From: Stenotrophomonas maltophilia
GTDB lineage: Bacteria > Pseudomonadota > Gammaproteobacteria > Xanthomonadales > Xanthomonadaceae
DNA: 64,000 nt
Assembly (NCBI RefSeq): GCF_025642255.1
Contig: NZ_CP106759.1
Coordinates: forward strand, 3,933,501-3,997,500
Direction of reading: 5' to 3'
Shown: positions 1 through 7,797 of the stretch, one piece after another
Position numbering within the stretch: the stretch's first letter is position 1
How the letters are laid out: every line of letters begins with the position of its first letter
Notes under the pieces: generated by a model
Told to the model about the DNA's origin: nothing
The model's database searches: none
What the model saw: only the letters and a program-made list of their open reading frames with translations
Program-made: the position numbers and the translations under genes

Positions 1-252
1 GGCGATACGGAGGTTGATCTTCCGCCCTTGCGGCTGCGCCCTGTCCTCGGCCACCTGCAGGGTGGCGCACTGTGCCTCGACGTTGGCGCTGGCGCCCATC
101 GTGGTCAATGTGCAGGGCTGGAAGTCGATCTGTCCGTAGCGGCGGCCGGGCGTTTCCGCCGCCGCATCGGCGCTGCCGGAAGGCGCCGCGCCGCAACCGG
201 CAAGCAGCAGGCTGGCCAGCGCGCCGGCCAGTGCGAGATGGTGTCTTTGCAT
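1..252 (-). CDS. Alpha/beta hydrolase lipoprotein, N-terminal fragment (runs off left edge)
   Basis: The minus strand reads open from an ATG at 252 to the window edge (84 codons). The first 20 residues form a lipoprotein signal with a hydrophobic core and the lipobox LLLAGC, Cys20 being the lipidated residue. The mature part has the spacing C-x-L then C-A-T-L-x-V-x-E-D-R, with a Pro and a basic residue further on. That pattern opens the secreted tripeptidyl-aminopeptidase/proline-iminopeptidase type of alpha/beta hydrolase. The catalytic serine region lies outside the window, so the enzyme class is inferred from the N-terminus only. It is divergent from the next gene. Confidence 0.6.
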   Translation of the reverse strand, partial: MQRHHLALAGALASLLLAGCGAAPSGSADAAAETPGRRYGQIDFQPCTLTTMGASANVEAQCATLQVAEDRAQPQGRKINLRIA

Positions 253-463
253 CGTGCTCGTTTCCCCTGGAAGACGTTCCTGTCGACCACGACGGGCTGC
301 CGCGGAAGATGTGACCCAACTTACACGGGCAGGAGGCTGGCGGCGATGGGCAATCGTCACTGGAAAGCCAGGCCCATGTCGGCCGGATCGAATGCGGCGT
401 CGCATCATGGCGAGCAGCGCAGCCGTCGGCCACGCAGACTCATGGAGAACCCAGGAGATTCCC

Positions 464-964
464 ATGAACGCGTGGTACCTCAGCGGCCTCGATCACCGCC
501 CCTTCCAACACCTGTTCGAACAGAGCGACCGCGCGCTGGCTGCGCAGGGCATCCTGCGACGCTGGGCCGGGGATCGCGGCGGCCATCCGTGCCGGGTCAG
601 CCTGTCCGACCCCCCAAGTGGCGCCGAACTGCTTCTGCTGCCCCATACCCACCTGGCCACGCACTCGCCCTATCGCGCGTCCGGTCCGATCTTCGTGCAG
701 CGCGGCGCTACGCGCTGCGTCCTGCCCGCCGGGGTCGTTCCGCCCTACGTCGAGCGACGGCTTATCTCACTGCGCGCCTACGACGAGGATGCACTGATGA
801 TCAGCGGGCAGGTCTGCCCCGGCAACGAGGTCGGGGTGCAGCTCGATGTGCTGTTCGCCGATCCCGCGGTGGCCTTCGTGCAGTTGCACAACGCAGGCTA
901 CGGGTGTTTTTCGTGCCAGGCGGACCGGGTGGATCAGGACGCGCTGACACACGGCGTCGCGTGA
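464..964 (+). CDS. DUF1203 family protein
   Basis: 166 residues. I chose the ATG at 464 because a CAGGAG ribosome site lies just upstream and because homologous proteins begin with a short aromatic N-terminus followed by F-x-x-L-F. The reading frame stays open further upstream, but no better start is visible. The family is small, cytosolic and of unknown function. Visible family features are the R-C-V-L-P block, the R-A-Y segment in the middle, and the C-terminal V-Q-L-H-N-A-G-Y-G-C-F-x-C stretch with two cysteines. There is no signal peptide or membrane segment. It stands alone, with a large hairpin after its stop. Confidence 0.75.
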   Translation: MNAWYLSGLDHRPFQHLFEQSDRALAAQGILRRWAGDRGGHPCRVSLSDPPSGAELLLLPHTHLATHSPYRASGPIFVQRGATRCVLPAGVVPPYVERRLISLRAYDEDALMISGQVCPGNEVGVQLDVLFADPAVAFVQLHNAGYGCFSCQADRVDQDALTHGVA

Positions 965-1007
965 TCGGCACCACGCACGACGCGTGACCTTCTGCGCATC
1001 CGTTCAG

Positions 1008-1044
1008 GCCTGCGTGAAGCCTGTGGGAAAGGCTTCACGCAGGC
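1008..1044. terminator. Perfect 14-bp inverted repeat (terminator-like hairpin)
   Basis: The arms 1008-1021 and 1031-1044 are perfectly complementary (14 bp), separated by a 9-base loop. The hairpin sits 43 bases after the DUF1203 stop. It has no T-run on either strand, so it is not a classic intrinsic terminator. It may protect the 3' end of the mRNA, assist termination or bind a protein. Confidence 0.5.
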
Positions 1045-1177
1045 AGTCACGGAACGGCACTTCCAAGGTACCGCGCGATGCAGCGCACCTCGATACTCGC
1101 CGAGGTGCCGCCGACCGTCCGCTGCGCAGCGCAACGCCTGCGGTCACCGTTCCCATCGACGACCACAAGGATGCGCC

Positions 1178-2347
1178 ATGTCATTCCGATCCACACGTGT
1201 TGTGCTGGCCAGCTCATTCGCAGCCGCCGGCCTGATCTGCCTGGCCAGCAGCGCATTCGCGCACGGCACCATGACCACGCCGGCCAGTCGCGTCTACGCT
1301 TGTTTCCAGGGCAATCCGGAGAATCCAACCAACCCGGCCTGCGCCGCCGCGAAAGCACTCGCCGGCTCGCAGGCGTTCTACGACTGGAACGGCATCAACC
1401 AGGCCAACGCCAATGGCAACCATCAGGCCGTCGTACCCGACGGCACGCTGTGCAGCGGCAACAACCCGACCTTCCGCGGCCTGGATCTGAACCGCAGTGA
1501 TTGGCAGACCACGCCGATCCAACCCGATGCGAACGGCAGGTTCACCTTCGTGTTCAAGGCCACCGCACCGCATGCCACGCGTGACTGGCGATTCTTCGTT
1601 ACCCGCGAAGGCTGGACACCGGGCAGTCCTCTGCGCTGGGCGGACCTGCAGGAGTTCTGCACACTGGGCAACACCCCGCTGTCCGCCGATGGCACGTACA
1701 GGCTGCAGTGCCCGCTGCCACAGCGCACGGGCCAGCACGTGATCTACAACACGTGGCAGCGCGCGGATTCGACCGAAGCGTTCTACACCTGCATGGATGT
1801 GCGTTTCGAGGGCGGCAGCACTCCCCCGGCATCGCAGTGGCAGGATGCCGGCCCGCTCACCGCGCGTGGCGATCTGCCGGTCGGCACCGTCCTGGCGCTG
1901 CGCGTGTTCAACGCCAGCGGCAACGATGTGGAGCGGGTGGAGGCCACACTGGCCAGCGGCCAGACGGCGGCCACGCAGTGGCCGCTGGTGCTGGCCCGCA
2001 AGGTCAATGGCGCCAGCCAGCACGCTCGGGTGGGCGTACTGTCCAACGGCACGATCACGCCGACGGCGTCGGCGACCGGCAACCGGGTCTATCTGAAAGA
2101 AGGCAACCGCTTCCAGCTGGACACCCGGGTACCCGATCCGGGCACGCCTTCGCCGGGCGGCGACTTCGACTACGTGTACCCGGCAGGCATCGGCAGCTAT
2201 GTGCCCGGGCAGAGCGTGGTGAAGGGCAGCGATGGCCGGCTGTATGCCTGCCGCCCGTTCCCTGAAGGCGCGTGGTGCAACGTCAACGCCGACGCGTACC
2301 GGCCGGGCGTGGGCGCAGCCTGGCGTGATGCCTGGGTGCCGTACTGA
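1178..2347 (+). CDS. Secreted chitin-active lytic polysaccharide monooxygenase (AA10, GbpA-like)
   Basis: 389 residues. A Sec signal peptide ends at AFA, so the mature protein begins with His29 (HGTMTTPASR), the N-terminal histidine of the copper brace. The second brace histidine is in the T-A-P-H-A-T-R-D-W block. The AA10 catalytic domain spans roughly residues 29-210 and is followed by a GbpA module-2-like domain (about 218-318) and a C-terminal small chitin-binding module with aromatic residues and paired cysteines (about 334-389). AA10 enzymes cleave crystalline chitin or cellulose by oxidation and are secreted. Chitin is the likelier substrate, judging by the architecture. The ATG at 1178 is preceded by an AAGGA ribosome site. 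A bidirectional terminator follows. Confidence 0.9.
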   Translation: MSFRSTRVVLASSFAAAGLICLASSAFAHGTMTTPASRVYACFQGNPENPTNPACAAAKALAGSQAFYDWNGINQANANGNHQAVVPDGTLCSGNNPTFRGLDLNRSDWQTTPIQPDANGRFTFVFKATAPHATRDWRFFVTREGWTPGSPLRWADLQEFCTLGNTPLSADGTYRLQCPLPQRTGQHVIYNTWQRADSTEAFYTCMDVRFEGGSTPPASQWQDAGPLTARGDLPVGTVLALRVFNASGNDVERVEATLASGQTAATQWPLVLARKVNGASQHARVGVLSNGTITPTASATGNRVYLKEGNRFQLDTRVPDPGTPSPGGDFDYVYPAGIGSYVPGQSVVKGSDGRLYACRPFPEGAWCNVNADAYRPGVGAAWRDAWVPY

Positions 2348-2360
2348 GACCGGCGCGGTC

Positions 2361-2391
2361 TGCGGGAGGCGGCTGGCGCCGCCTCTCCGCA
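2361..2391. terminator. Bidirectional terminator between LPMO gene and fpr
   Basis: The stem TGCGG-GAGGCGGC (2361-2373) pairs with GCCGCCTC (2378-2385) and CCGCA (2387-2391) with one bulged base. It lies between two convergent genes. No long T-run is present. Confidence 0.6.
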
Positions 2392-2397
2392 GCGCAC

Positions 2398-3147
2398 TCA
2401 CTTGCTGCTGACGTACTTCTCGCGGCGGATCTGCGGGTTGCCCAGCCCGGCCGCCTTGAGCAGCTCGGCGCAGGCATCGACCATGTCCGGGTTGCCGCAC
2501 AGGTAGGCGATATCGGTGGCCGGGTCCGGCGTGAAACCAGCCAGGGCCTGCTGCACGTAGCCATGATGGACGTCGGCGTGGGCCTGTTCCGGCAACTCCC
2601 GCGACAGGCACGGAACATAGCGGAAGTTCGCGTGTTTTTCGGCGAAACTGTAGAAATCTTCGCTGTACAGCAGTTCGCCCGGGCTGCGTGCACCCTGCAG
2701 CAGGACGACCTGCACGCCGCGTTCGGTCATGGCCCTTTCCAGCAGTGGCAGCATCGAGCGATAGGGGGTCACGCCGGTACCGGTGGCGATCAGCAGATAG
2801 CGCGCGTTGTGATCGCCGGGGTTCAGGCAGAACCGCCCGTACGGGCCGGACGCGCTGATCTGGCCGCCGGTTTCCAGCGCCTCGAACAGCGCTGTAGCGG
2901 CGCCGCCGGGCACGAAACTGACCGCGATATCCACGGCTTCGCCGGGCCCCAGTGCGTGATCATGCAGGGTGGCCAGGGAATAGCTGCGCTTGGTCTCGGT
3001 GCCATCGGCGTAGCTGAAATGGACCTGGATGAACTGGCCGGGCTGGAAATCCAGCGGCTGGCCATCGTCGCGCACGAACTGGTAGTGGCCGACGGTCGGG
3101 GCCAGCATGCGGCGGCCGACCAGCTTGAGGGGGAATTGAACAGGCAC
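2398..3147 (-). CDS. fpr: Ferredoxin--NADP reductase
   Basis: 249 residues, the usual length for bacterial (subclass I) ferredoxin/flavodoxin-NADP reductases. The FAD-binding motif RSYSLA is at about 55-60, and the nucleotide-binding block GTGVTPYRSML and the C-terminal CGNPDMVDA are both present. The protein ends EKYVSSK, as in the family. It moves electrons between NADPH and ferredoxin or flavodoxin in the cytosol and is often linked to redox stress and Fe-S cluster assembly. It is transcribed divergently from the ABC exporter next to it. Confidence 0.9.
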   Translation of the reverse strand: MPVQFPLKLVGRRMLAPTVGHYQFVRDDGQPLDFQPGQFIQVHFSYADGTETKRSYSLATLHDHALGPGEAVDIAVSFVPGGAATALFEALETGGQISASGPYGRFCLNPGDHNARYLLIATGTGVTPYRSMLPLLERAMTERGVQVVLLQGARSPGELLYSEDFYSFAEKHANFRYVPCLSRELPEQAHADVHHGYVQQALAGFTPDPATDIAYLCGNPDMVDACAELLKAAGLGNPQIRREKYVSSK

Positions 3148-3194
3148 GACTTTTCGGGACAGTGTGTAGCCGGGGCAAGCCCTCGGGGTCTTCT

Positions 3195-3200
3195 ATAATA
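3195..3200 (+). promoter_or_regulatory. Consensus -10 box before the ABC exporter
   Basis: A perfect TATAAT stands out in very GC-rich DNA, about 53 bases ahead of the chosen start of the ATP-binding subunit. I see no good -35 hexamer at 17 bases, so the -10 may work with an activator or weak -35 contacts. Confidence 0.5.
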
Positions 3201-3252
3201 GCCCTTCCCCGCCCCTCTCCAGCGCCAGCCCATAGGCGCGAAGGCTTCGAGC

Positions 3253-4200
3253 TTGGCATCCCTGAACGATACGGCGCCCGCCCTGCGCGTGCGCGACCTG
3301 CGCAAAACCTACGACAACGGAACCCAGGCCCTGAAGGGGGTCTCGCTGGAGGTCGCCCCGGGCGACTTCTTCGCCCTGCTGGGCCCCAACGGGGCTGGCA
3401 AGTCCACCCTGATCGGCATCATCAGCTCCCTGGTCAACCTCAGCGAGGGCCAGGTGGAGGTGTTCGGCAGCGACCTGGTGCGCAACCGCAGCGCGACCAT
3501 GCGCCTGATCGGCCTGGTGCCGCAGGAGATCAACTTCAACCTGTTCGAAAAACCCTTCGACATTCTTGTGAACTACGCCGGCTTCTATGGCGTACCGCGC
3601 GAGGAAGCGGAGCAGCGCGCGGAAGAGGAACTCAAGCGTGCCCATCTGTGGGAGAAGGCGCAGGTGATGAGCCGCACCCTGTCCGGCGGCATGAAGCGCC
3701 GGCTGATGATCGCCCGCGCGATGATGACGCGTCCCCGCCTGCTGATCCTGGATGAGCCGACCGCGGGCGTGGACATCGAGATCCGCCGCGACATGTGGCG
3801 GGTGCTGAAGGAGATCAATGCGGCTGGCACGACGATCATCCTCACCACCCACTACCTGGAGGAGGCCGAGTACCTGTGCCGGCATCTGGCGATCATCAAC
3901 CACGGCCGGATCGTCGAGCAGGGGCCGATGCGTGCGCTGCTGGCCAAGCTGGACGTGGAAGGCTTCCTGCTGGACATCGATGGCGATCTGCCGGTGCAAC
4001 TGCCGGCGATCGAGGGCGCAACCCTCAGCGCGCCCGACGCGCACACGCTGGACATCGACATGCCACGGGCGATGGATCTGAACCGCGTGTTCGCCGCGCT
4101 GAATGAAGCCGGCATCCGCGTGCGCTCGATGCGTACCAAGAGCAACCGCCTGGAGGAGCTGTTCGTGCGCCTCACCGGCAATCAGGAGAAATCCGCATGA
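3253..4200 (+). CDS. ABC-2 type exporter, ATP-binding subunit (YadG-like)
   Basis: 315 residues from a TTG start. An in-frame stop lies at 3231-3233, and no ATG or better start exists before the conserved L-R-K-T-Y segment. Walker A is GPNGAGKST, the signature is LSGGMKRRL, Walker B is LLILDEPT, and the switch histidine is in TTHYLEEAE. The C-terminal extension of about 80 residues is typical of YadG/CcmA-type exporters. It powers the permease encoded by the next gene, which overlaps by four bases (ATGA). The exported substrate is unknown. Confidence 0.88.
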   Translation: MASLNDTAPALRVRDLRKTYDNGTQALKGVSLEVAPGDFFALLGPNGAGKSTLIGIISSLVNLSEGQVEVFGSDLVRNRSATMRLIGLVPQEINFNLFEKPFDILVNYAGFYGVPREEAEQRAEEELKRAHLWEKAQVMSRTLSGGMKRRLMIARAMMTRPRLLILDEPTAGVDIEIRRDMWRVLKEINAAGTTIILTTHYLEEAEYLCRHLAIINHGRIVEQGPMRALLAKLDVEGFLLDIDGDLPVQLPAIEGATLSAPDAHTLDIDMPRAMDLNRVFAALNEAGIRVRSMRTKSNRLEELFVRLTGNQEKSA

Positions 4201-4988
4201 GCACCACCGAGCTGACCGACGGCCAGCGCAACCGCGTCGCGCTGCTGACCATCGTGCGCCGCGAAGTGACCCGGATCATGCGCATCTGGGGCCAGACGCT
4301 GGTGCCGCCGGCGATCACCATGACCCTGTACTTCCTCATCTTCGGCGGCCTGATCGGCTCGCGCGTGGGCGAGATGGGCGGGTACAGCTACATGCAGTTC
4401 ATCGTGCCCGGGCTGGTCATGATGAGCGTGATCCAGAACAGCTACGGCAACATCAGCTCGTCCTTCTTCGGCGCCAAGTTCGGCCGCCACGTGGAAGAGC
4501 TGCTGGTGAGCCCGATGCCGAACTGGGTGATCCTGTGGGGTTACGTGGCCGGTGCGGTACTGCGCGGCCTGATGGTCGGCGTGATCGTGCTGATCATCGC
4601 GATGTTCTTCACCCCCGTGCGCATCCCGCACCCGCTGGTGACACTGACCACGGTGCTGCTGGGCGCCACCATCTTCTCGCTGGCCGGCTTCATCAATGCC
4701 GTGTACGCGAAGAAGTTCGACGACGTGGCGATCGTTCCGACCTTCATCCTGACCCCGCTGACCTATCTGGGCGGCGTGTTCTATTCGGTGAAGCTGCTGC
4801 CGGCCTGGGCTGAAGCGGCGACCCATGCGAACCCGATCTTCTACATGGTCAACGCGTTCCGCTACGGCCTGCTGGGCAGCAGTGACGTGCCGCTGTGGGT
4901 CGCGTATGCGCTGATGATCGGCTTCGTGGTGGTGCTGACGGCGGTGGCGCTGTGGCTGCTGCGCCGCGGCGTGGGCATGCGCAGCTGA
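4197..4988 (+). CDS. ABC-2 type exporter, permease (YadH-like)
   Basis: 263 residues with six hydrophobic segments, matching ABC2_membrane permeases. The start overlaps the stop of the ATP-binding subunit, indicating translational coupling. The region F-I-V-P-G-L-V-M-M and the late motif P-L-T-Y-L-G-G-V-F-Y are typical of the YadH/NodJ group, which exports drugs, polysaccharides or lipids. It works as an inner-membrane dimer with two ATPase subunits. The substrate cannot be read from the sequence. Confidence 0.88.
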   Translation: MSTTELTDGQRNRVALLTIVRREVTRIMRIWGQTLVPPAITMTLYFLIFGGLIGSRVGEMGGYSYMQFIVPGLVMMSVIQNSYGNISSSFFGAKFGRHVEELLVSPMPNWVILWGYVAGAVLRGLMVGVIVLIIAMFFTPVRIPHPLVTLTTVLLGATIFSLAGFINAVYAKKFDDVAIVPTFILTPLTYLGGVFYSVKLLPAWAEAATHANPIFYMVNAFRYGLLGSSDVPLWVAYALMIGFVVVLTAVALWLLRRGVGMRS

Positions 4989-5059
4989 GCGCCGATCGCC
5001 GGGATCGCGATCCCCGGCACACCCGCAACATTGGTTCCGCAGACAACGGTGAACGTGCA

Positions 5060-5998
5060 ATGCGCATCCTGATTCTCGGCGCCGGCGGTACCGGCGGTTA
5101 CTTCGGCGGCCGTTTGGCCCAGGCCGGTGTGGACGTGACCTTCCTGGTCCGCCCTGCCCGCGCCGGGCAGCTTGCACGCGATGGACTGGTGATCCGCAGT
5201 CCAGTCGGCGATGCCGCATTCCCGGTGCAGCACGTGACAGCCGATGCGCTGCCCGCGCTGGCCCGGGAGAGGCCCTTCGACCTGGTCATCCTCAGCTGCA
5301 AGGCCTACGACCTGGACAGCTCGATCGAGGCCATCGCGCCGGCGGTGGGCCCCCTCACCACCGTGCTGCCGATCCTCAACGGGCTGCATCACTACAACGA
5401 TCTGGATGCACGCTTCGGCCGCGAGGCGGTGCTGGGCGGGCTGTGCTTCATCAGTGCGACCAAGGCACCGGACGGTGCGGTGGTGCATCTGGGGAAACCC
5501 GCCAAGCTCACCTTCGGGGAACGCGACGGTGGCGCGCTCTCGGCGCGCGTGCGTGCCTTCGCAGCCGCCTGCACGCAGGCCAACCTCGATCACCTGGCCA
5601 GCGAACGCATCGGCCAGGAGCAGTGGATCAAGTACACCTTCCTCACTGCGCTTGCCGCGGCGACCTGCCTGTTGCGCGCGGACATCGGCACGATTGTCGC
5701 GACCGATGATGGCACGGCCATCGTGCAGGGCCTGTACGACGAGTGCCTGGCCGTGGCGGAGGCGGCCGGTGAGGCAGTCCCGGCGGCAGCGCAGGACACT
5801 GCGCGCGGCACGTTGACCCAGGCCGGCTCGGCATTGAAGGCCTCGATGTTGCGTGACCTGGAGGCCGGGCAGCAGGTGGAGGCCGGCCACATCGTCGGTG
5901 ACATGCTGGCGCGTGCACGCAGCGCCGGCCAGCAGGGCGTGCTGCTGCAGGTCGCCTACAGCAGCCTGCAGGCCTACCAGGCGCAGCGCCGGGCGTGA
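5060..5998 (+). CDS. panE: 2-dehydropantoate 2-reductase
   Basis: 312 residues from the ATG at 5060. The frame is open further upstream, but the Rossmann motif GAGGTGGYFGGRL begins at residue 7, as expected for a true N-terminus. The catalytic lysine is in SCKAYDLD. It reduces ketopantoate to pantoate with NADPH for pantothenate and coenzyme A synthesis. Ketopantoate-reductase-like paralogues are common in this order, so this could be a relative acting on another 2-keto acid. Its stop overlaps the GTG start of the next gene. Confidence 0.75.
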   Translation: MRILILGAGGTGGYFGGRLAQAGVDVTFLVRPARAGQLARDGLVIRSPVGDAAFPVQHVTADALPALARERPFDLVILSCKAYDLDSSIEAIAPAVGPLTTVLPILNGLHHYNDLDARFGREAVLGGLCFISATKAPDGAVVHLGKPAKLTFGERDGGALSARVRAFAAACTQANLDHLASERIGQEQWIKYTFLTALAAATCLLRADIGTIVATDDGTAIVQGLYDECLAVAEAAGEAVPAAAQDTARGTLTQAGSALKASMLRDLEAGQQVEAGHIVGDMLARARSAGQQGVLLQVAYSSLQAYQAQRRA

Positions 5999-6927
5999 GC
6001 CTGACGCTGCCCGCCGGTCCGTTGCCCGGACGGGTGCTGATCCTGGGCATGGGCTGGAGCGGGCGCGTACTGGCGGCTCGCCTGGAAGCGCTGGGCGTGC
6101 AGGTCGCCGGCACCGTACGCGATCCGGCCACGGCAGCCGTCGATGGCCTGCGCTGCCATCGACTCTGCGCTGGCACAGCCCCTGCACCCGCGCTTCTGGA
6201 TGACATCGCGCGCGCCGATGCGGTGCTGGGCAGCATACCGCCCGATGCCGACGGCGACCCGGCAGTGCGCATGCTGCGCACGGCACTGGAAGACAGTCCC
6301 GCATTGCAGTGGGTGGGCTATCTGTCGTCGACGTCGGTGTACGGCGACCGCCAGGGCGGCTGGATCGATGCGGACAGCGTGGCCGACGCCACCGGGCCTG
6401 CGGGCCTGCAGCGCCTGCGCGCGGAGTCGCAATGGCGCGCACTGGCCAGCCGGCGCGGCATCGCCTCGGCAGTGTTCCGGCTGCCCGGGCTGTATGGTCC
6501 CGGCCGCAACGCACTGGTGCAGCTCGCGCAGGGACGTGCCCGCCATGTGCTGAAGCCGGGCCTGCTGTTCAACCGCCTGCATGTACAGGACCTGGTGGCG
6601 GTGATCATCGCGGCGATGCGGCGACCCACCCTGCAGGCGCTGTACCTGCCCAGCGACGATGAGCCGGCACCGCCACAGGACGTGCTGGCCTTCGCCGCGC
6701 AGCTGGGAGGCTTTGCGATGCCACCGGCAATGGCGTGGGACGACCCGGCGCTGAGCCCGGCCCTGCGCCGCTTCTACGAAGGCAGCAAGCGCATCGACAG
6801 CCGCGGTACGCGCGAAGCGCTGGGGTGGGCGCCGCAGTTTCCGACGTATCGGGAAGGGCTGACGGATCTTGCCGCTTCGCTCGCCGGGCATGGCCGAGCG
6901 TCACCGGATCCGGGCATTCACGGCTGA
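5995..6927 (+). CDS. NAD(P)-dependent SDR/epimerase-like protein (YeeZ-like)
   Basis: 310 residues from a GTG that overlaps the panE stop (GTGA). The Rossmann motif is GMGWSGRVLAARL, and the extended-SDR active-site region reads S-S-T-S-V-Y-G-D with Tyr in the expected place. The C-terminal half has F-R-L-P-G-L-Y-G-P-G-R-N, as in YeeZ and other NAD-dependent epimerase/dehydratase relatives. The substrate is unknown. Coupling to panE suggests co-transcription, although no shared pathway is evident. The 3' end overlaps the convergent tatD by ten bases. Confidence 0.7.
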   Translation: MSLTLPAGPLPGRVLILGMGWSGRVLAARLEALGVQVAGTVRDPATAAVDGLRCHRLCAGTAPAPALLDDIARADAVLGSIPPDADGDPAVRMLRTALEDSPALQWVGYLSSTSVYGDRQGGWIDADSVADATGPAGLQRLRAESQWRALASRRGIASAVFRLPGLYGPGRNALVQLAQGRARHVLKPGLLFNRLHVQDLVAVIIAAMRRPTLQALYLPSDDEPAPPQDVLAFAAQLGGFAMPPAMAWDDPALSPALRRFYEGSKRIDSRGTREALGWAPQFPTYREGLTDLAASLAGHGRASPDPGIHG

Positions 6928-7736
6928 CGTGTAGTGTCGGCGTCGGGCAGCCGGAAGAAGGCACGGGCCGCCGCCGTGGCATGGGCTGCGGTCAGCACGA
7001 CATCCTCGCCACGATCACGGGCCAACTCCTCGACGATGTGCGAAAGGAACATCGGTTCGTTGCGGCGATCCTTCGGCATCGGCTTGAGCGTGCGCGGCAG
7101 CAGGTACGGCGCATCGGTCTCGATCATCAGGCGATCGGCTGGAATGCTCTTCACCAGCTCGCGCAGGTGCGCCCCGCGACGCTCGTCGCAGAGCCAGCCG
7201 GTGATGCCGATGTACCAGTCCTGGTCGAGGTAATCAAACAACTCCTCCCGTTCACCGGTGAAGCAGTGCACCACCGCCGGCCCGAGGCGACCCTCGAAGT
7301 TCTTCATCTGCGCCATGAAGTCGGCGTGCGCGTCGCGCTGGTGCAGGAACAGCGGCTTGCCGTTCTCCGCCGCCAGCTGCAGCTGGCGCTCGAACGCACG
7401 GTGCTGGGCAGGTCGCGGCGAGAAGTCACGGAAGTAGTCCAGTCCGCACTCGCCGACCGCCACCACTTCCGGGTGGGCATGCAGGGCGCGCATCTCCGCA
7501 TCGCATTCTTCGGTGTACTCCACCGCATGATGCGGGTGTACGCCGGCCGTCGCATACAGGAATCCCGGATGCTGCTGGGCCAGCTGCAGCGCCAGCGGAG
7601 AGTGCTCGCGGCTGGCCCCCGTGACCACCATCTGCACCACCCCGGCCTGGCGGGCACGCTGCAGCACGGCGTCGCGGTCGCGGTCGAAGGAGTCGTGGGT
7701 CAGATTGGCGCCGATATCGATCAGGTGCATGGTCAT
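6918..7736 (-). CDS. tatD: TatD family metal-dependent nuclease
   Basis: 272 residues from the ATG at 7736. Another ATG at 7730 would give MHLIDIG, and one at 7760 has no ribosome site. The beginning L-I-D-I-G-A-N-L-T-H matches TatD itself rather than YcfH or YjjV. Metal ligands lie in A-V-G-E-C-G-L-D-Y, in V-V-H-C-F-T-G and in E-T-D-A-P-Y-L. TatD is a magnesium-dependent 3'-5' exonuclease linked to repair of oxidised DNA. It is divergent from hrpB. Confidence 0.88.
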   Translation of the reverse strand: MTMHLIDIGANLTHDSFDRDRDAVLQRARQAGVVQMVVTGASREHSPLALQLAQQHPGFLYATAGVHPHHAVEYTEECDAEMRALHAHPEVVAVGECGLDYFRDFSPRPAQHRAFERQLQLAAENGKPLFLHQRDAHADFMAQMKNFEGRLGPAVVHCFTGEREELFDYLDQDWYIGITGWLCDERRGAHLRELVKSIPADRLMIETDAPYLLPRTLKPMPKDRRNEPMFLSHIVEELARDRGEDVVLTAAHATAAARAFFRLPDADTTRQP

Positions 7737-7797
7737 CGCGGAGGAAATGTGCCTGCGCATTGTACCCGCGCCCAGCGTGGCCCCTTATCCTTTGCGC

